Below are positions 9,910-17,905 of a DNA stretch of 64,000 nt, one piece after another. A program made the position numbers and the translations under genes. The notes beneath the pieces are model-generated. The model did no database searches. It was not told the origin of the DNA and worked only from the letters and a program-made list of their open reading frames with translations. Position 1 is the first letter of the stretch, and each line of letters starts with the position of its first letter. This stretch comes from Affinirhizobium lemnae (GTDB lineage Bacteria; Pseudomonadota; Alphaproteobacteria; Rhizobiales; Rhizobiaceae), in the NCBI RefSeq assembly GCF_022968395.1, contig NZ_JALJQZ010000001.1:186001-250000 (forward strand), written 5' to 3'.

Positions 9910-10797
9910 TTACTCGGGGACGAAACGTGCTCTGTTTTGTCCGACGATCTCCTGTAAAAACGAAACGACGGTCCTGATGCGTGCCATGTCACGCAGGCTC
10001 TCGTGATAGTTCGTCCAGTAGGCGCGGCGGATTGAGATAGCCGGAAGAATACGGCGCAGTTCCGGCACTTGGCTTGCGATGTAATCGTGCAGGATGCCGA
10101 TACCAGCGCCTGAGCGAACCGCCTCAGTTTGACCGATTGCGCTGGAGATTTCGAAACTGGCATCCCAGTTGCGCATGATTTCACCGGTGAAATTCAGCGA
10201 CGGGGAAAAGATCAGATCTTCCACATAACCGATCCTGGCATGATGCCGCAGGTCTTCGACATCGCGCGGGGCGTCGTGCCGCTTGAGATAATCCTCGGAT
10301 GCATAAAGTCCGAGCGTGTAATCGGTCAGCCGTGCGCAGATCAGTCGCCCCTGCGAGGGCTGCTCGACAGTAATGGCAATATCTGCCTCTCGCGAAGACA
10401 GCGAGAAGGAACGAGGAACGGGCACAAGTTGGATGCGCAGGTTCGGATGCCGACGCATCAGAGGTCCGAGTCTTGGGGCCAGAAATGATACGCCGAAGCC
10501 ATCCGGAGCGCCGATCCTCACGATGCCTTCTATCGGAGCATCGACTTTGCCTGCTCGTGCCTGCGCCGCCAGCATCTCGGTCTCCATGCGTTCTGCCGTG
10601 GCATAAAAGGCATGTCCTTCTGCCGTCAGATCGCATCCACTGGGCTTGCGGATCAGGAGCCGCGTCCGCAATTGCTCTTCAAGCGCATTGATGCGCCGCC
10701 CGAGCGTTGCGTGATTGAGCCCGAGCCTTCGAGACGCCGAAAGCAACTGGCCTTCGCGAGCCACGGCCAAAAAAATGCGCACATTGTCCCAATCCAT
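9910..10797 (-). CDS. LysR-family transcriptional regulator (likely mmsA regulator)
   Basis: A 295-residue LysR-type regulator. The winged HTH occupies about residues 1-60 (WDNVRIFLAVAREGQLLSAS, RRLGLNHATLGRRINALEEQ), followed by a periplasmic-binding-protein-like effector domain from about 90. It is divergent from mmsA across 105 bases that contain a perfect spaced inverted repeat, so control of mmsA is likely. The effector is unknown, perhaps a valine or inositol catabolite. The start is ATG 10797, with GAGG 8 bases upstream; a GTG two codons earlier is less well placed. The 3' end lies 23 bases from the tRNA-His gene, convergent with it. Confidence 0.88.
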   Translation of the reverse strand: MDWDNVRIFLAVAREGQLLSASRRLGLNHATLGRRINALEEQLRTRLLIRKPSGCDLTAEGHAFYATAERMETEMLAAQARAGKVDAPIEGIVRIGAPDGFGVSFLAPRLGPLMRRHPNLRIQLVPVPRSFSLSSREADIAITVEQPSQGRLICARLTDYTLGLYASEDYLKRHDAPRDVEDLRHHARIGYVEDLIFSPSLNFTGEIMRNWDASFEISSAIGQTEAVRSGAGIGILHDYIASQVPELRRILPAISIRRAYWTNYHESLRDMARIRTVVSFLQEIVGQNRARFVPE

Positions 10798-10819
10798 CGA
10801 CACTGCCTCAGACTATAAA

Positions 10820-10864
10820 ATTTGCACAATGGATGCGTAAATCATGCTGTTGTCTTGTGCAAAT
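10820..10864. promoter_or_regulatory. Spaced inverted repeat, putative LysR operator pair
   Basis: ATTTGCACAA at 10820-10829 and its exact reverse complement TTGTGCAAAT at 10855-10864 are 25 bases apart, between the divergent LysR gene and mmsA. Two half-sites with about three helical turns between centres suit a LysR tetramer. The assignment is by position. Confidence 0.55.
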
Positions 10865-10902
10865 GAAAGCGCATACTGCGGCCACAACACTGGAGGAACA
10901 CC

Positions 10903-12399
10903 ATGTATCAAATCGGACATTTCATCGACGGCAAGAAGGTCGCCGGTACATCGGGCCGCAAGCAGGGCATCTTTAATCCCGCTACAGGCGAAGTGCAGGG
11001 TGAAGTCGCTCTTGCCAGCCAGGAAGAACTGAACGCTGCTGTTGCCAGCGCCAAGGCTGCGCAGCCGAAATGGGCTGCCATGAACCCGCAACGCCGCGCA
11101 CGCGTGTTCATGAAGTTCGTTCAATTGCTGAATGATAACATGGATTCGCTCGCCGAAATGCTGTCGCGCGAGCATGGCAAGACGATCGAAGACGCCAAGG
11201 GCGATATCATCCGCGGGCTGGAAGTCTGCGAATTCGTCATCGGCATTCCGCATCTGTCCAAGAGCGAGTTCACGGAAGGCGCTGGTCCGAACATCGATAT
11301 GTATTCCATCCGCCAGGCTGTCGGCGTCGGCGCAGGCATTACGCCGTTCAATTTCCCGGCCATGATCCCGATGTGGATGTTCGCGCCGGCAATCGCCTGC
11401 GGCAACGCCTTCATTCTGAAGCCATCCGAGCGTGACCCTTCGGTTCCGATCCGTCTGGCCGAACTGATGATCGAAGCCGGTTTGCCGGAAGGCATTCTCA
11501 ACGTCGTCAACGGTGACAAGTCGGCTGTCGATGGCATCCTCACCCATCCGGACATCGGCGCCGTTTCCTTCGTCGGCTCCACGCCGATCGCTCGTTATGT
11601 CTACGGAACGGCGGCCATGAACGGCAAGCGCGCCCAGTGCTTCGGTGGCGCCAAGAACCACATGATCATCATGCCGGATGCCGATCTCGATCAGGCTGCC
11701 AACGCGCTGATGGGTGCGGGTTATGGCTCCGCCGGCGAGCGTTGCATGGCCATCTCCGTCGCTGTGCCGGTGGGTGAAGATACGGCGAACCGCCTTATCG
11801 AGAAGCTCACACCCATGGTGGAAAGCCTTCGCATCGGTCCTTACACTGATGACAAGGCCGACCTTGGACCGGTTGTCACCAAGGAAGCACGCGACCGTAT
11901 TCTGGGCCTCATCGACAGCGGCGTCGAAGCCGGTGCAAAGCTTGTGGTCGATGGCCGAGACTTCAAACTCCAGGGTTATGAAAACGGCTACTTCATCGGC
12001 GGCTGCCTGTTCGACAACGTGACGCCGGACATGGACATCTACAAGACCGAGATCTTTGGTCCCGTTCTCTCGGTCGTCCGCGCCAAGACCTACGAAGAAG
12101 CACTCGATCTGCCGATGAAGCATGAATACGGCAACGGCGTTGCCATCTACACCCGCGATGGTGATGCAGCTCGCGACTTTGCCAGCCGTATCAATATCGG
12201 CATGGTGGGCGTCAACGTTCCGATCCCTGTACCGCTGGCCTATCACTCCTTCGGTGGCTGGAAGTCTTCATCCTTCGGCGATCTAAACCAGCACGGCACG
12301 GATTCCATCAAGTTCTGGACCCGGACCAAGACGGTGACCAGCCGTTGGCCTTCCGGCATCAAGGAAGGCGCCCAGTTCGTCATGCCGACGATGAAGTAA
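10903..12399 (+). CDS. mmsA: CoA-acylating methylmalonate-semialdehyde dehydrogenase
   Basis: A 498-residue aldehyde dehydrogenase that oxidises methylmalonate or malonate semialdehyde with NAD and CoA to propionyl- or acetyl-CoA. It is the last step of valine, beta-alanine and myo-inositol breakdown. The catalytic Cys is at about 281 in SAGERCMAIS. The usual Glu base is absent: the segment reads FGGAKNHMII, as in MMSDHs, which use CoA rather than water for deacylation. N-terminal MYQIGHFIDGKKVAG is typical of MmsA. AGGA about 11 bases before the ATG serves as ribosome site. A divergent LysR gene lies upstream and a strong terminator follows. It would serve the beta-alanine transaminase encoded at 29311. 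Confidence 0.95.
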   Translation: MYQIGHFIDGKKVAGTSGRKQGIFNPATGEVQGEVALASQEELNAAVASAKAAQPKWAAMNPQRRARVFMKFVQLLNDNMDSLAEMLSREHGKTIEDAKGDIIRGLEVCEFVIGIPHLSKSEFTEGAGPNIDMYSIRQAVGVGAGITPFNFPAMIPMWMFAPAIACGNAFILKPSERDPSVPIRLAELMIEAGLPEGILNVVNGDKSAVDGILTHPDIGAVSFVGSTPIARYVYGTAAMNGKRAQCFGGAKNHMIIMPDADLDQAANALMGAGYGSAGERCMAISVAVPVGEDTANRLIEKLTPMVESLRIGPYTDDKADLGPVVTKEARDRILGLIDSGVEAGAKLVVDGRDFKLQGYENGYFIGGCLFDNVTPDMDIYKTEIFGPVLSVVRAKTYEEALDLPMKHEYGNGVAIYTRDGDAARDFASRINIGMVGVNVPIPVPLAYHSFGGWKSSSFGDLNQHGTDSIKFWTRTKTVTSRWPSGIKEGAQFVMPTMK

Positions 12400-12422
12400 T
12401 CATCACTCGATCAGACCAGAAA

Positions 12423-12448
12423 GGCGGCTCGCGTAGCCGCCTTTTTTT
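12423..12448 (+). terminator. Rho-independent terminator after mmsA
   Basis: Stem GGCGGCT/AGCCGCC (7 bp) with loop CGCGT, then seven T's; 24 bases after the mmsA stop. Confidence 0.92.
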
Positions 12449-12463
12449 GTGTGCGTCTTGCTG

Positions 12464-12515
12464 AAACGTGTCGTAGCCAAGAGTGTGAAGCGGTTTTGCG
12501 ATAACGACACGCTTT
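12464..12515 (+). repeat. Rhizobial intergenic repeat, partial copy A
   Basis: Contains GTGTGAAGCGGTTTTGCGAT, nearly identical to the core of the 105-bp repeat at 24505-24609. The ends AAACGTGTCGT and ACGACACGCTTT pair with one mismatch. It lies just after the mmsA terminator. Confidence 0.7.
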
Positions 12516-12581
12516 GAAACGAAAACGGCCCCGCCGGTCGGGCAGGGCCATTCAAAATACTGGTCACCGGACGCGTTTACG

Positions 12582-13241
12582 TCACTTGCTGACAAATCGT
12601 CCCAACTGATGACGGATTGATGCCTTGAAATCAGATACGATCTGGTCGCCTTCGTCGTCTGCCACTTTTATCGCCAGTCGCACCATGCTGACCGTCAGGT
12701 GACACATGACGAAGGCGGTACGAACAAATTCCTCACGCAGGTTGGCCGGAACGAAGGCTTCCGAAGCTTTGCAGAACATGTCTGCGATCTGCCTCGCTTC
12801 CTTGATATCGATATCCTCGAGCAGCTTGTCCGCCTGTACTGCATTGATCAGATCCTGAACATGCGGATGGGAGCGTACGAAACTCGCATAGAGTGTGATC
12901 ATCTCTTCCGCAGCATCGGCAATTCCACCCGCTTCGTTGATCTGAGGCAGGGCGCCCGCAAGGATCGAACGCAGTTGTGAAATATAACGCTCGTACAGTG
13001 TGGCAATAATCGCCGTTTTGTTGGGGAAATACTGATAAACGGAGGCAATCGGCCCGCCTGACAGGCTGGCGATTTCCTTCATCGTTACCGCGTCGATCCC
13101 CTTCTGGCCGATCAGGTCCATCGCCACCTTCAGGATCTCATCGATCCGCTCGCGGCTGCGTTCCTGCTTCGGAATGCGGCGCAGGGCAAAATGCGAACCT
13201 ACATCACGCCTATCGGCCATCTGGTTTCCCGTTGCGTCCAT
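12582..13241 (-). CDS. TetR/AcrR-family transcriptional regulator
   Basis: A 219-residue one-component regulator. The TetR HTH spans about residues 22-70 (IDEILKVAMDLIGQKGIDAV, TMKEIASLSGGPIASVYQYF), followed by a helical ligand domain. I chose ATG 13241 because the transcript strand has GGGGAGA 6-12 bases upstream; the frame stays open to 13364 but without a ribosome site. It has no divergent partner and no operon neighbour, so its target is unknown. It is convergent with mmsA, separated by the repeat copy A. Confidence 0.88.
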   Translation of the reverse strand: MDATGNQMADRRDVGSHFALRRIPKQERSRERIDEILKVAMDLIGQKGIDAVTMKEIASLSGGPIASVYQYFPNKTAIIATLYERYISQLRSILAGALPQINEAGGIADAAEEMITLYASFVRSHPHVQDLINAVQADKLLEDIDIKEARQIADMFCKASEAFVPANLREEFVRTAFVMCHLTVSMVRLAIKVADDEGDQIVSDFKASIRHQLGRFVSK

Positions 13242-13722
13242 TCTAATTCTCCCCTCGACAGGTGCGCCTGGCAGCATAACAAGTATTCCTTGCAGAAAAC
13301 TTGCGAATGCACGTTCGGCGAAACCTTCACGCATTTTTAACTGGAGAAGCCCGTATCTCTCCAAGCATTACATCCGCCTTGAAGTCAGACCAGATCGAAC
13401 GACCTGAACTGAGCTTCATCGACATCACACATTGTCAGATTGCATCCGAAGATCCTGACTTTCTCATGTGCGGCCTAACAGAATTTCGAAAAACTTAACT
13501 GCTTCAGTAAATAAGAAGCATTCCTTTGTTCTTGGTCGCTCATACAGCATACTGCCCGTGTAAGCTCATGTCTGACAGGTTATCAAAACGCAATTTTTGC
13601 TTCGCGCTTGCATCTGCAACGTTTGCGCTTATCTCTGTCAGTACTTCATGTTGTACAGGGGTTCAACTGCATGAACCCATGAATATCTCATTTTTTGAAT
13701 ACGGTTTTTTGTAGATGATTAT
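13242..13722. other. Intergenic, no supported gene
   Basis: AT-richer than its surroundings. A short frame at 13568-13714 (+) would give a 48-residue peptide with a hydrophobic stretch and a lipobox-like TSCC, but it has no ribosome site and no family I recognise. The left part presumably holds the TetR gene's promoter. Otherwise I see nothing here. Confidence 0.3.
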
Positions 13723-14757
13723 TTAGCGCTTCCGGACCCATGCGATCATAGCGGGCATTAGGAATGACAAAAATATAAGTCTTACAATATGATGCGTACC
13801 GACATAGGCAGGATCGGCATGAAGTATAATGGCCATGGCGGCCATGGTCTCAAGTCCTCCCGGGGCAAAAGCTATGAGGGCCGCTGGTAGAGGAACGCCA
13901 AGTAAACGCGACACTCCAATTGCAACGGCGACAGAAATGACACCGGCGATGATGGTTGCGGTCAGACCTGCCATACAGGCTGATCTCAGGTCTGACAGGC
14001 TGACGCCCGCAAATCTCGATCCTATCATGCTGCCAAGAGCGACGTAGACGGGGACCTGAAGCCAAATCGGAATGCCACCTTCAACAACATGGGTGAGGTG
14101 CGCCGCGCTTGAGACGATCATTCCGCCAATCAGCAGAGCAGCCGGTACGCGAAGTCTGTCCAGGCCGCGACCAAGCAGGAAGCCAACCGCTCCCATCATC
14201 GAAAGAGCGAGGGGGGTGATTGTGGTGGAGGCGACCGGCATCGGCGTGCCAATCGGGGCACTCATCTCGACAAACAAGGGCACAAGAAGCGTCAAGGCCA
14301 GAACTCTCACGCTCTGAATGACACCGACGCTCACGAGATCGCTTCTGACCCCCGCAGCCAGTGCAAGGACATAGCTGAGATGTCCAGGGCAGGCCGCCAG
14401 CATGGACGTCATGGGGTCGTATCGGAAAACCGCCTTCAGGACTGCATAGACGATCAGCAGAAGAGCAAGCGACATGGCCGCCAGCGTGATGAAGCTGAGG
14501 GGCCATGCCTGTGCCGCTGAAAGAACCTCCGGCGTAACACCGGATCCCATCGACAAGCCGACCGACAGGAAAGCAACGTTGCGTACAAGGTGGGGCACCT
14601 GGAGATCAAGCCCGGTTAGGCTGCCAAGCGTTACCAATGCCGCAGGTCCGATGAGATAAGGAGCGGGGAGTGAAAGCGCCGAAGCAATCAGGGCGCCCAT
14701 CAAGCCAAGAGCGGCGGTGATGGCAACCGGCCAGATATCCTGCGAGAACATTTTCAC
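13723..14757 (-). CDS. AbrB-family (duplicated) membrane protein
   Basis: A 344-residue polytopic membrane protein with about ten spans and an internal duplication. Each half has the family's Gly/Pro-rich signature (ALSLPAPYLIGPAALVTLGS, DRLRVPAALLIGGMIVSSAA; LLGVPLPAALIAFAPGGLE in the second half). It belongs to the Gram-negative AbrB (PF05145) family, once labelled ammonia monooxygenase-like or AbrB regulator; it is not a DNA-binding protein. Function is unsettled; a transport or regulatory role in the inner membrane is likely. Start ATG 14757 has AGGTGA just upstream. It lies 81 bases downstream of rirA on the same strand, so it could share the iron-controlled transcript. Confidence 0.82.
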   Translation of the reverse strand: MKMFSQDIWPVAITAALGLMGALIASALSLPAPYLIGPAALVTLGSLTGLDLQVPHLVRNVAFLSVGLSMGSGVTPEVLSAAQAWPLSFITLAAMSLALLLIVYAVLKAVFRYDPMTSMLAACPGHLSYVLALAAGVRSDLVSVGVIQSVRVLALTLLVPLFVEMSAPIGTPMPVASTTITPLALSMMGAVGFLLGRGLDRLRVPAALLIGGMIVSSAAHLTHVVEGGIPIWLQVPVYVALGSMIGSRFAGVSLSDLRSACMAGLTATIIAGVISVAVAIGVSRLLGVPLPAALIAFAPGGLETMAAMAIILHADPAYVGTHHIVRLIFLSFLMPAMIAWVRKR

Positions 14758-14838
14758 CTAGCAGCGCTGTGTTGCAGACCAGCCAAGTGGTTGGCCCTCG
14801 CGTTCAGCCTCAATCCGGGTGAACGCGCCATGCGGTCA

Positions 14839-15309
14839 TCAGGCCGGCAGAGCGGCACGCGGACGCGGCGCAAGGTCATCGAGCCCCAGCAGGAAGTTGA
14901 TCTGGGGACGTGCCTTTACCAGATCGTCGATCGAGTATTCCGTCAGGACGTCGAAGAAGGCATTCAGCGCCTTGCGAAGCGCGGAATTGAGGCCGCAGCT
15001 ATCGACAAGGGGACATTCGACGGCGCCGTCTTCGAAGCATTCTGCCATGGCAAAACTGTCTTCCGTCACCTTTACGACGTCGAACAGGGAGATCTTGTCG
15101 GCTGCACGGCCGAGGCGAACCCCACCATTGCGGCCGCGGACAGTCTCAATGAGACCTGCCTTTGTCAAAGGCTGCAGGATCTTGAACAGAAACAGTTCGG
15201 AGACGCCATAGGCCTTGGCGATCTCAGGGATGCGGCTCAGGTTGCCATCATTGGCTGCGCAGTACATCAGCATACGTACGGCGTAATTCGTCTGCTTGGT
15301 CAAGCGCAT
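14839..15309 (-). CDS. rirA: Iron-responsive Rrf2-family regulator RirA
   Basis: A 156-residue Rrf2-type regulator that carries an Fe-S cluster and represses iron-uptake genes when iron is sufficient in rhizobia. MRLTKQTNYAVRMLMYCAAN is diagnostic, and the three cluster cysteines sit at 91, 99 and 105 (AECFEDGAVECPLVDSCG), the positions known for RirA. The HTH lies near 25-62. The frame is open far beyond the ATG at 15309 through the antisense of fbpA, but that part is an artefact. It is divergent from fbpA with an exact IRO motif between them, so both genes are probably under RirA control, including rirA itself. Confidence 0.96.
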   Translation of the reverse strand: MRLTKQTNYAVRMLMYCAANDGNLSRIPEIAKAYGVSELFLFKILQPLTKAGLIETVRGRNGGVRLGRAADKISLFDVVKVTEDSFAMAECFEDGAVECPLVDSCGLNSALRKALNAFFDVLTEYSIDDLVKARPQINFLLGLDDLAPRPRAALPA

Positions 15310-15377
15310 GCCAGTCTCCGTGTTTCCCGTTCGACACACATATAAGCCTTGAGCTTCTTTTGAACAATTCCAAAATA

Positions 15378-15392
15378 TGAAAATTTTGTTCA
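15378..15392. promoter_or_regulatory. Iron-responsive operator (IRO) for RirA
   Basis: TGA-AAATTTTGT-TCA matches the rhizobial IRO consensus TGA-N9-TCA exactly. It lies 69 bases before rirA and 92 before fbpA. A wider inverted repeat, TGAACAA (15361-15367) and TTGTTCA (15386-15392), overlaps it. Confidence 0.75.
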
Positions 15393-15483
15393 TCTTAAGG
15401 TGGGCCTCACAGGGCCGTGAGTTGACTGTGCCCCTCTTTTCCTGAATGAGCCAGTCCAGAATTATTAGTGGAGGGATACATTC

Positions 15484-16521
15484 ATGAAAAAACTCACGCG
15501 CATTGCTCTGGCGGGCGCTCTGGCGCTGATGTCGTCTACGGTTGCTCATGCCGCAGGTGAGGTGAACATCTATTCCTATCGTCAACCCGAACTGATCAAG
15601 CCGCTTCTTGATCGCTTCACGAAAGAAACCGGCATTGCAACCAACGTCCTGTTCCTCGACAAGGGACTGGTGGAGCGTATCAAGGCTGAAGGGGTAAACT
15701 CCCCGGCGGACGTCATTCTGACGATCGACATCCAGCGTCTCACCGAAGCGAAGGATGGCGGTGTGGTCCAGCCGGTGAAGGACAATGCGCTCATCAACAA
15801 GGACATTCCGGCGTCGCTTCGCGATGCGGATGGAGAATGGTTTGGCCTCACCACCCGTGGTCGCGTGGTTTATGCCTCCAAGGATCGCGTCGCCCAGTCC
15901 GAGATCACCTATGAAGAACTGGCTGACCCGAAGTGGAAGGGCAAGATCTGCATTCGCGATGGACAGCATGCCTATAACATTGCTCTCTTCGCCTCGATGA
16001 TCGCCCATCACGGCGCAGACTATACGCAGACATGGCTGACGGGCCTGAAGAACAACCTTGCGCGCAAGCCGGACGGCAATGATCGTAGCCAGGCGAAATC
16101 CATCATGGCTGGCGAGTGCGACATCTCGCTCGGCAACACCTACTATGTCGGCCTGATGATGACAAACGACAAGGCGCCGGAAGAGAAGGAATGGGCGAAG
16201 TCCATCAAGGTTCTGTTTCCGAACGTCAAGGATCGCGGAACGCATGTGAACGTGTCAGGCATGGCGCTTGCGAAGAATTCTCCCAACAAGGCCAACGCGC
16301 TGAAGCTGATGGAATTCCTGGCGTCGGTCGAGGGCCAGAAGATCTATGCCGAGCAGGTATTCGAGTACCCGGTCATGACGGGCGCTGAGCCATCCGCAAT
16401 CGTCAAGTCCTTCGGCACCATCAAGCCGGATACGATTGCGCTGACCGAGATCGCCAAGCATCGCAAGCAGGCATCGGAACTGGTCGACAAGGTGGGCTTC
16501 AACGAAGGTCCTTCGAAGTAA
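15484..16521 (+). CDS. fbpA: Iron(III) ABC transporter, periplasmic binding protein
   Basis: A 345-residue extracellular binding protein. Signal peptide 1-23 (MKKLTRIALAGALALMSSTV then AHA|AG). Mature start GEVNIYSYRQPELIKPLLDR is the classic FbpA/FutA/IdiA opening, and the paired iron-ligand tyrosines are Y220-Y221 in NTYYVGL. It captures ferric iron in the periplasm for an ABC permease; the permease gene at 3438 is a candidate partner, though the ATPase is not in the window. GGAGGG is placed 8-13 bases before the ATG. It is divergent from rirA with the IRO between, and its own terminator makes it monocistronic. Confidence 0.92.
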   Translation: MKKLTRIALAGALALMSSTVAHAAGEVNIYSYRQPELIKPLLDRFTKETGIATNVLFLDKGLVERIKAEGVNSPADVILTIDIQRLTEAKDGGVVQPVKDNALINKDIPASLRDADGEWFGLTTRGRVVYASKDRVAQSEITYEELADPKWKGKICIRDGQHAYNIALFASMIAHHGADYTQTWLTGLKNNLARKPDGNDRSQAKSIMAGECDISLGNTYYVGLMMTNDKAPEEKEWAKSIKVLFPNVKDRGTHVNVSGMALAKNSPNKANALKLMEFLASVEGQKIYAEQVFEYPVMTGAEPSAIVKSFGTIKPDTIALTEIAKHRKQASELVDKVGFNEGPSK

Positions 16522-16550
16522 GTCTGTCGTAGATCAGATGTCCGTCATTG

Positions 16551-16583
16551 AAACGCCGTTGGTCACTCCATCGGCGTTTTTTA
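16551..16583 (+). terminator. Rho-independent terminator after fbpA
   Basis: AAACGCCG/CGGCGTTT stem of 8 bp, loop of 13 bases, ending in a run of six T's. It is 30 bases after the fbpA stop and just ahead of the convergent oxidoreductase gene. Confidence 0.85.
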
Positions 16584-16589
16584 CGTCGT

Positions 16590-17894
16590 TCAGATGCCAA
16601 GTCGGTCTCTCAGCCCATACCACCACGCGCCGAGCTGCGTGATCGGCACGCGGAAGCGGCTTCCTCCGGGGAAGGGCAGGTTCGGTAGCGAAGCCCAGAC
16701 ATCGAAGCGTTCCGCATGGCCCGCCACCGCTTCGCCCAGAATGCGGCCCAGAAGATGCGTCGTCGTCACACCGTGACCGCTGTCTCCATGAGAGAAATAG
16801 ACGCGCGGTGAGAGACGCCCGATATGGGGAATACGGGTCAAGGTCAGGGCAAAGTTTCCGCCCCAGGCAAAATCAATGCGCGTCTGGGCCAGTTGCGGGA
16901 ACGTTTTCAGCATCTTTGGCCGGATTGCCTCGGCGATATCATGCGGATCGCGCCCATCGTATCCGATGCCGCCGCCGTAAAGAATGCGATTGTCGGCTGT
17001 CCGGCGAAAGTAATCCAGCACATAGTTTGCGTCCTCGACGCAGAAATCCGCCGGCAGCAGAGACTGCGCCAGCGCTGGATCGAGCGGTTCCGTTGCAATG
17101 ATCTGGCTTGAGACAGGCAGGACCCGCTCGCTGATCGCCGGAAACTGCGGGGCGAGATAGGCATTGCCGCAGATCAGAACGTAGTCACAGGTCACGGAAC
17201 CCGCAGCCGTGCGCACGACCGGTCGCTCGCCATCGTCCATCTGCAGAACGCGAGAGCGCTCGAAGATCCGGCCATTCTGCTGTTCGAAGGCCCTGGCTTC
17301 TCCAAGAACCAGATTGAGCGGATGAATATGCCCGCCCAGGCGGTCGATCATGCCGCCGGCATAGCGATCGGTCTGCACATAGGCTCCCACTTCGGATCGC
17401 GAGATCATTTCGAGACCGGGATGGCCGTAGCGCTCCCAGTCCTGCTTGTGCACCTCCATCTCGCGCATCTGTTTCTGCGTGAAGGCTGCGAAGAAACCGC
17501 CCTCCCGCAGATCGCAATCGATAGCGTAGCGGGAGATCCGCTCCCGGATGATCGCGCCGCCTTCGAGCGACATTTCACCCAGCCTGACGGCCTTGTCCTT
17601 CCCGTAGCGCGCCGAGATCGTTGCCAGATCCCGACTATAGCCGTTGACGATCTGGCCGCCATTTCGTCCGGACGCACCGAAGCCGATGCGTTCCGCTTCC
17701 AGGATAACGACGGAGAAACCTCGTTCAACGAGAGCAAGGGCTGCCGAGACGCCTGTAAACCCTGCGCCGATGACACACACATCGCATTGCAGATCTTCCG
17801 CCAGCGAAGGCCGAATGCGCCTGTCGCGGGCCGATGCCGCGTACCAGCTGTTGGCATGACCAGCATTGTCTGACTGCGCGGATACGGACGTCAT
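16590..17894 (-). CDS. FAD-dependent amine oxidoreductase (PuuB-like)
   Basis: A 434-residue DAO-fold flavoprotein. The FAD motif VIGAGFTGVSAALALVERG starts at 41, and the N-terminal NSWYAASA resembles gamma-glutamylputrescine oxidases (PuuB, OrdL). GFGASGRNGGQ near 72 and the C-terminal FSHGDSGHGVTTTHLLG complete the family pattern. It likely oxidises an amine or N-methyl/gamma-glutamyl amine with O2 or a respiratory acceptor. It is the second gene of a pair, 11 bases after the DadA-like gene, so the two are probably cotranscribed. PuuB is the nearest named relative, but the substrate cannot be read from sequence, so I give no symbol. Confidence 0.8.
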   Translation of the reverse strand: MTSVSAQSDNAGHANSWYAASARDRRIRPSLAEDLQCDVCVIGAGFTGVSAALALVERGFSVVILEAERIGFGASGRNGGQIVNGYSRDLATISARYGKDKAVRLGEMSLEGGAIIRERISRYAIDCDLREGGFFAAFTQKQMREMEVHKQDWERYGHPGLEMISRSEVGAYVQTDRYAGGMIDRLGGHIHPLNLVLGEARAFEQQNGRIFERSRVLQMDDGERPVVRTAAGSVTCDYVLICGNAYLAPQFPAISERVLPVSSQIIATEPLDPALAQSLLPADFCVEDANYVLDYFRRTADNRILYGGGIGYDGRDPHDIAEAIRPKMLKTFPQLAQTRIDFAWGGNFALTLTRIPHIGRLSPRVYFSHGDSGHGVTTTHLLGRILGEAVAGHAERFDVWASLPNLPFPGGSRFRVPITQLGAWWYGLRDRLGI

Positions 17895-17905
17895 TCGGCT
17901 CCCCG

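Noticed and set aside
13568-13714. 48-residue lipoprotein-like ORF
   Set aside because: No ribosome site, AT-rich low-information sequence and no family resemblance.
14839-16245. A 468-residue minus-strand frame covering rirA and the antisense of fbpA
   Set aside because: Only the last 156 residues are RirA; the rest is the open antisense frame of the clearly coding fbpA.
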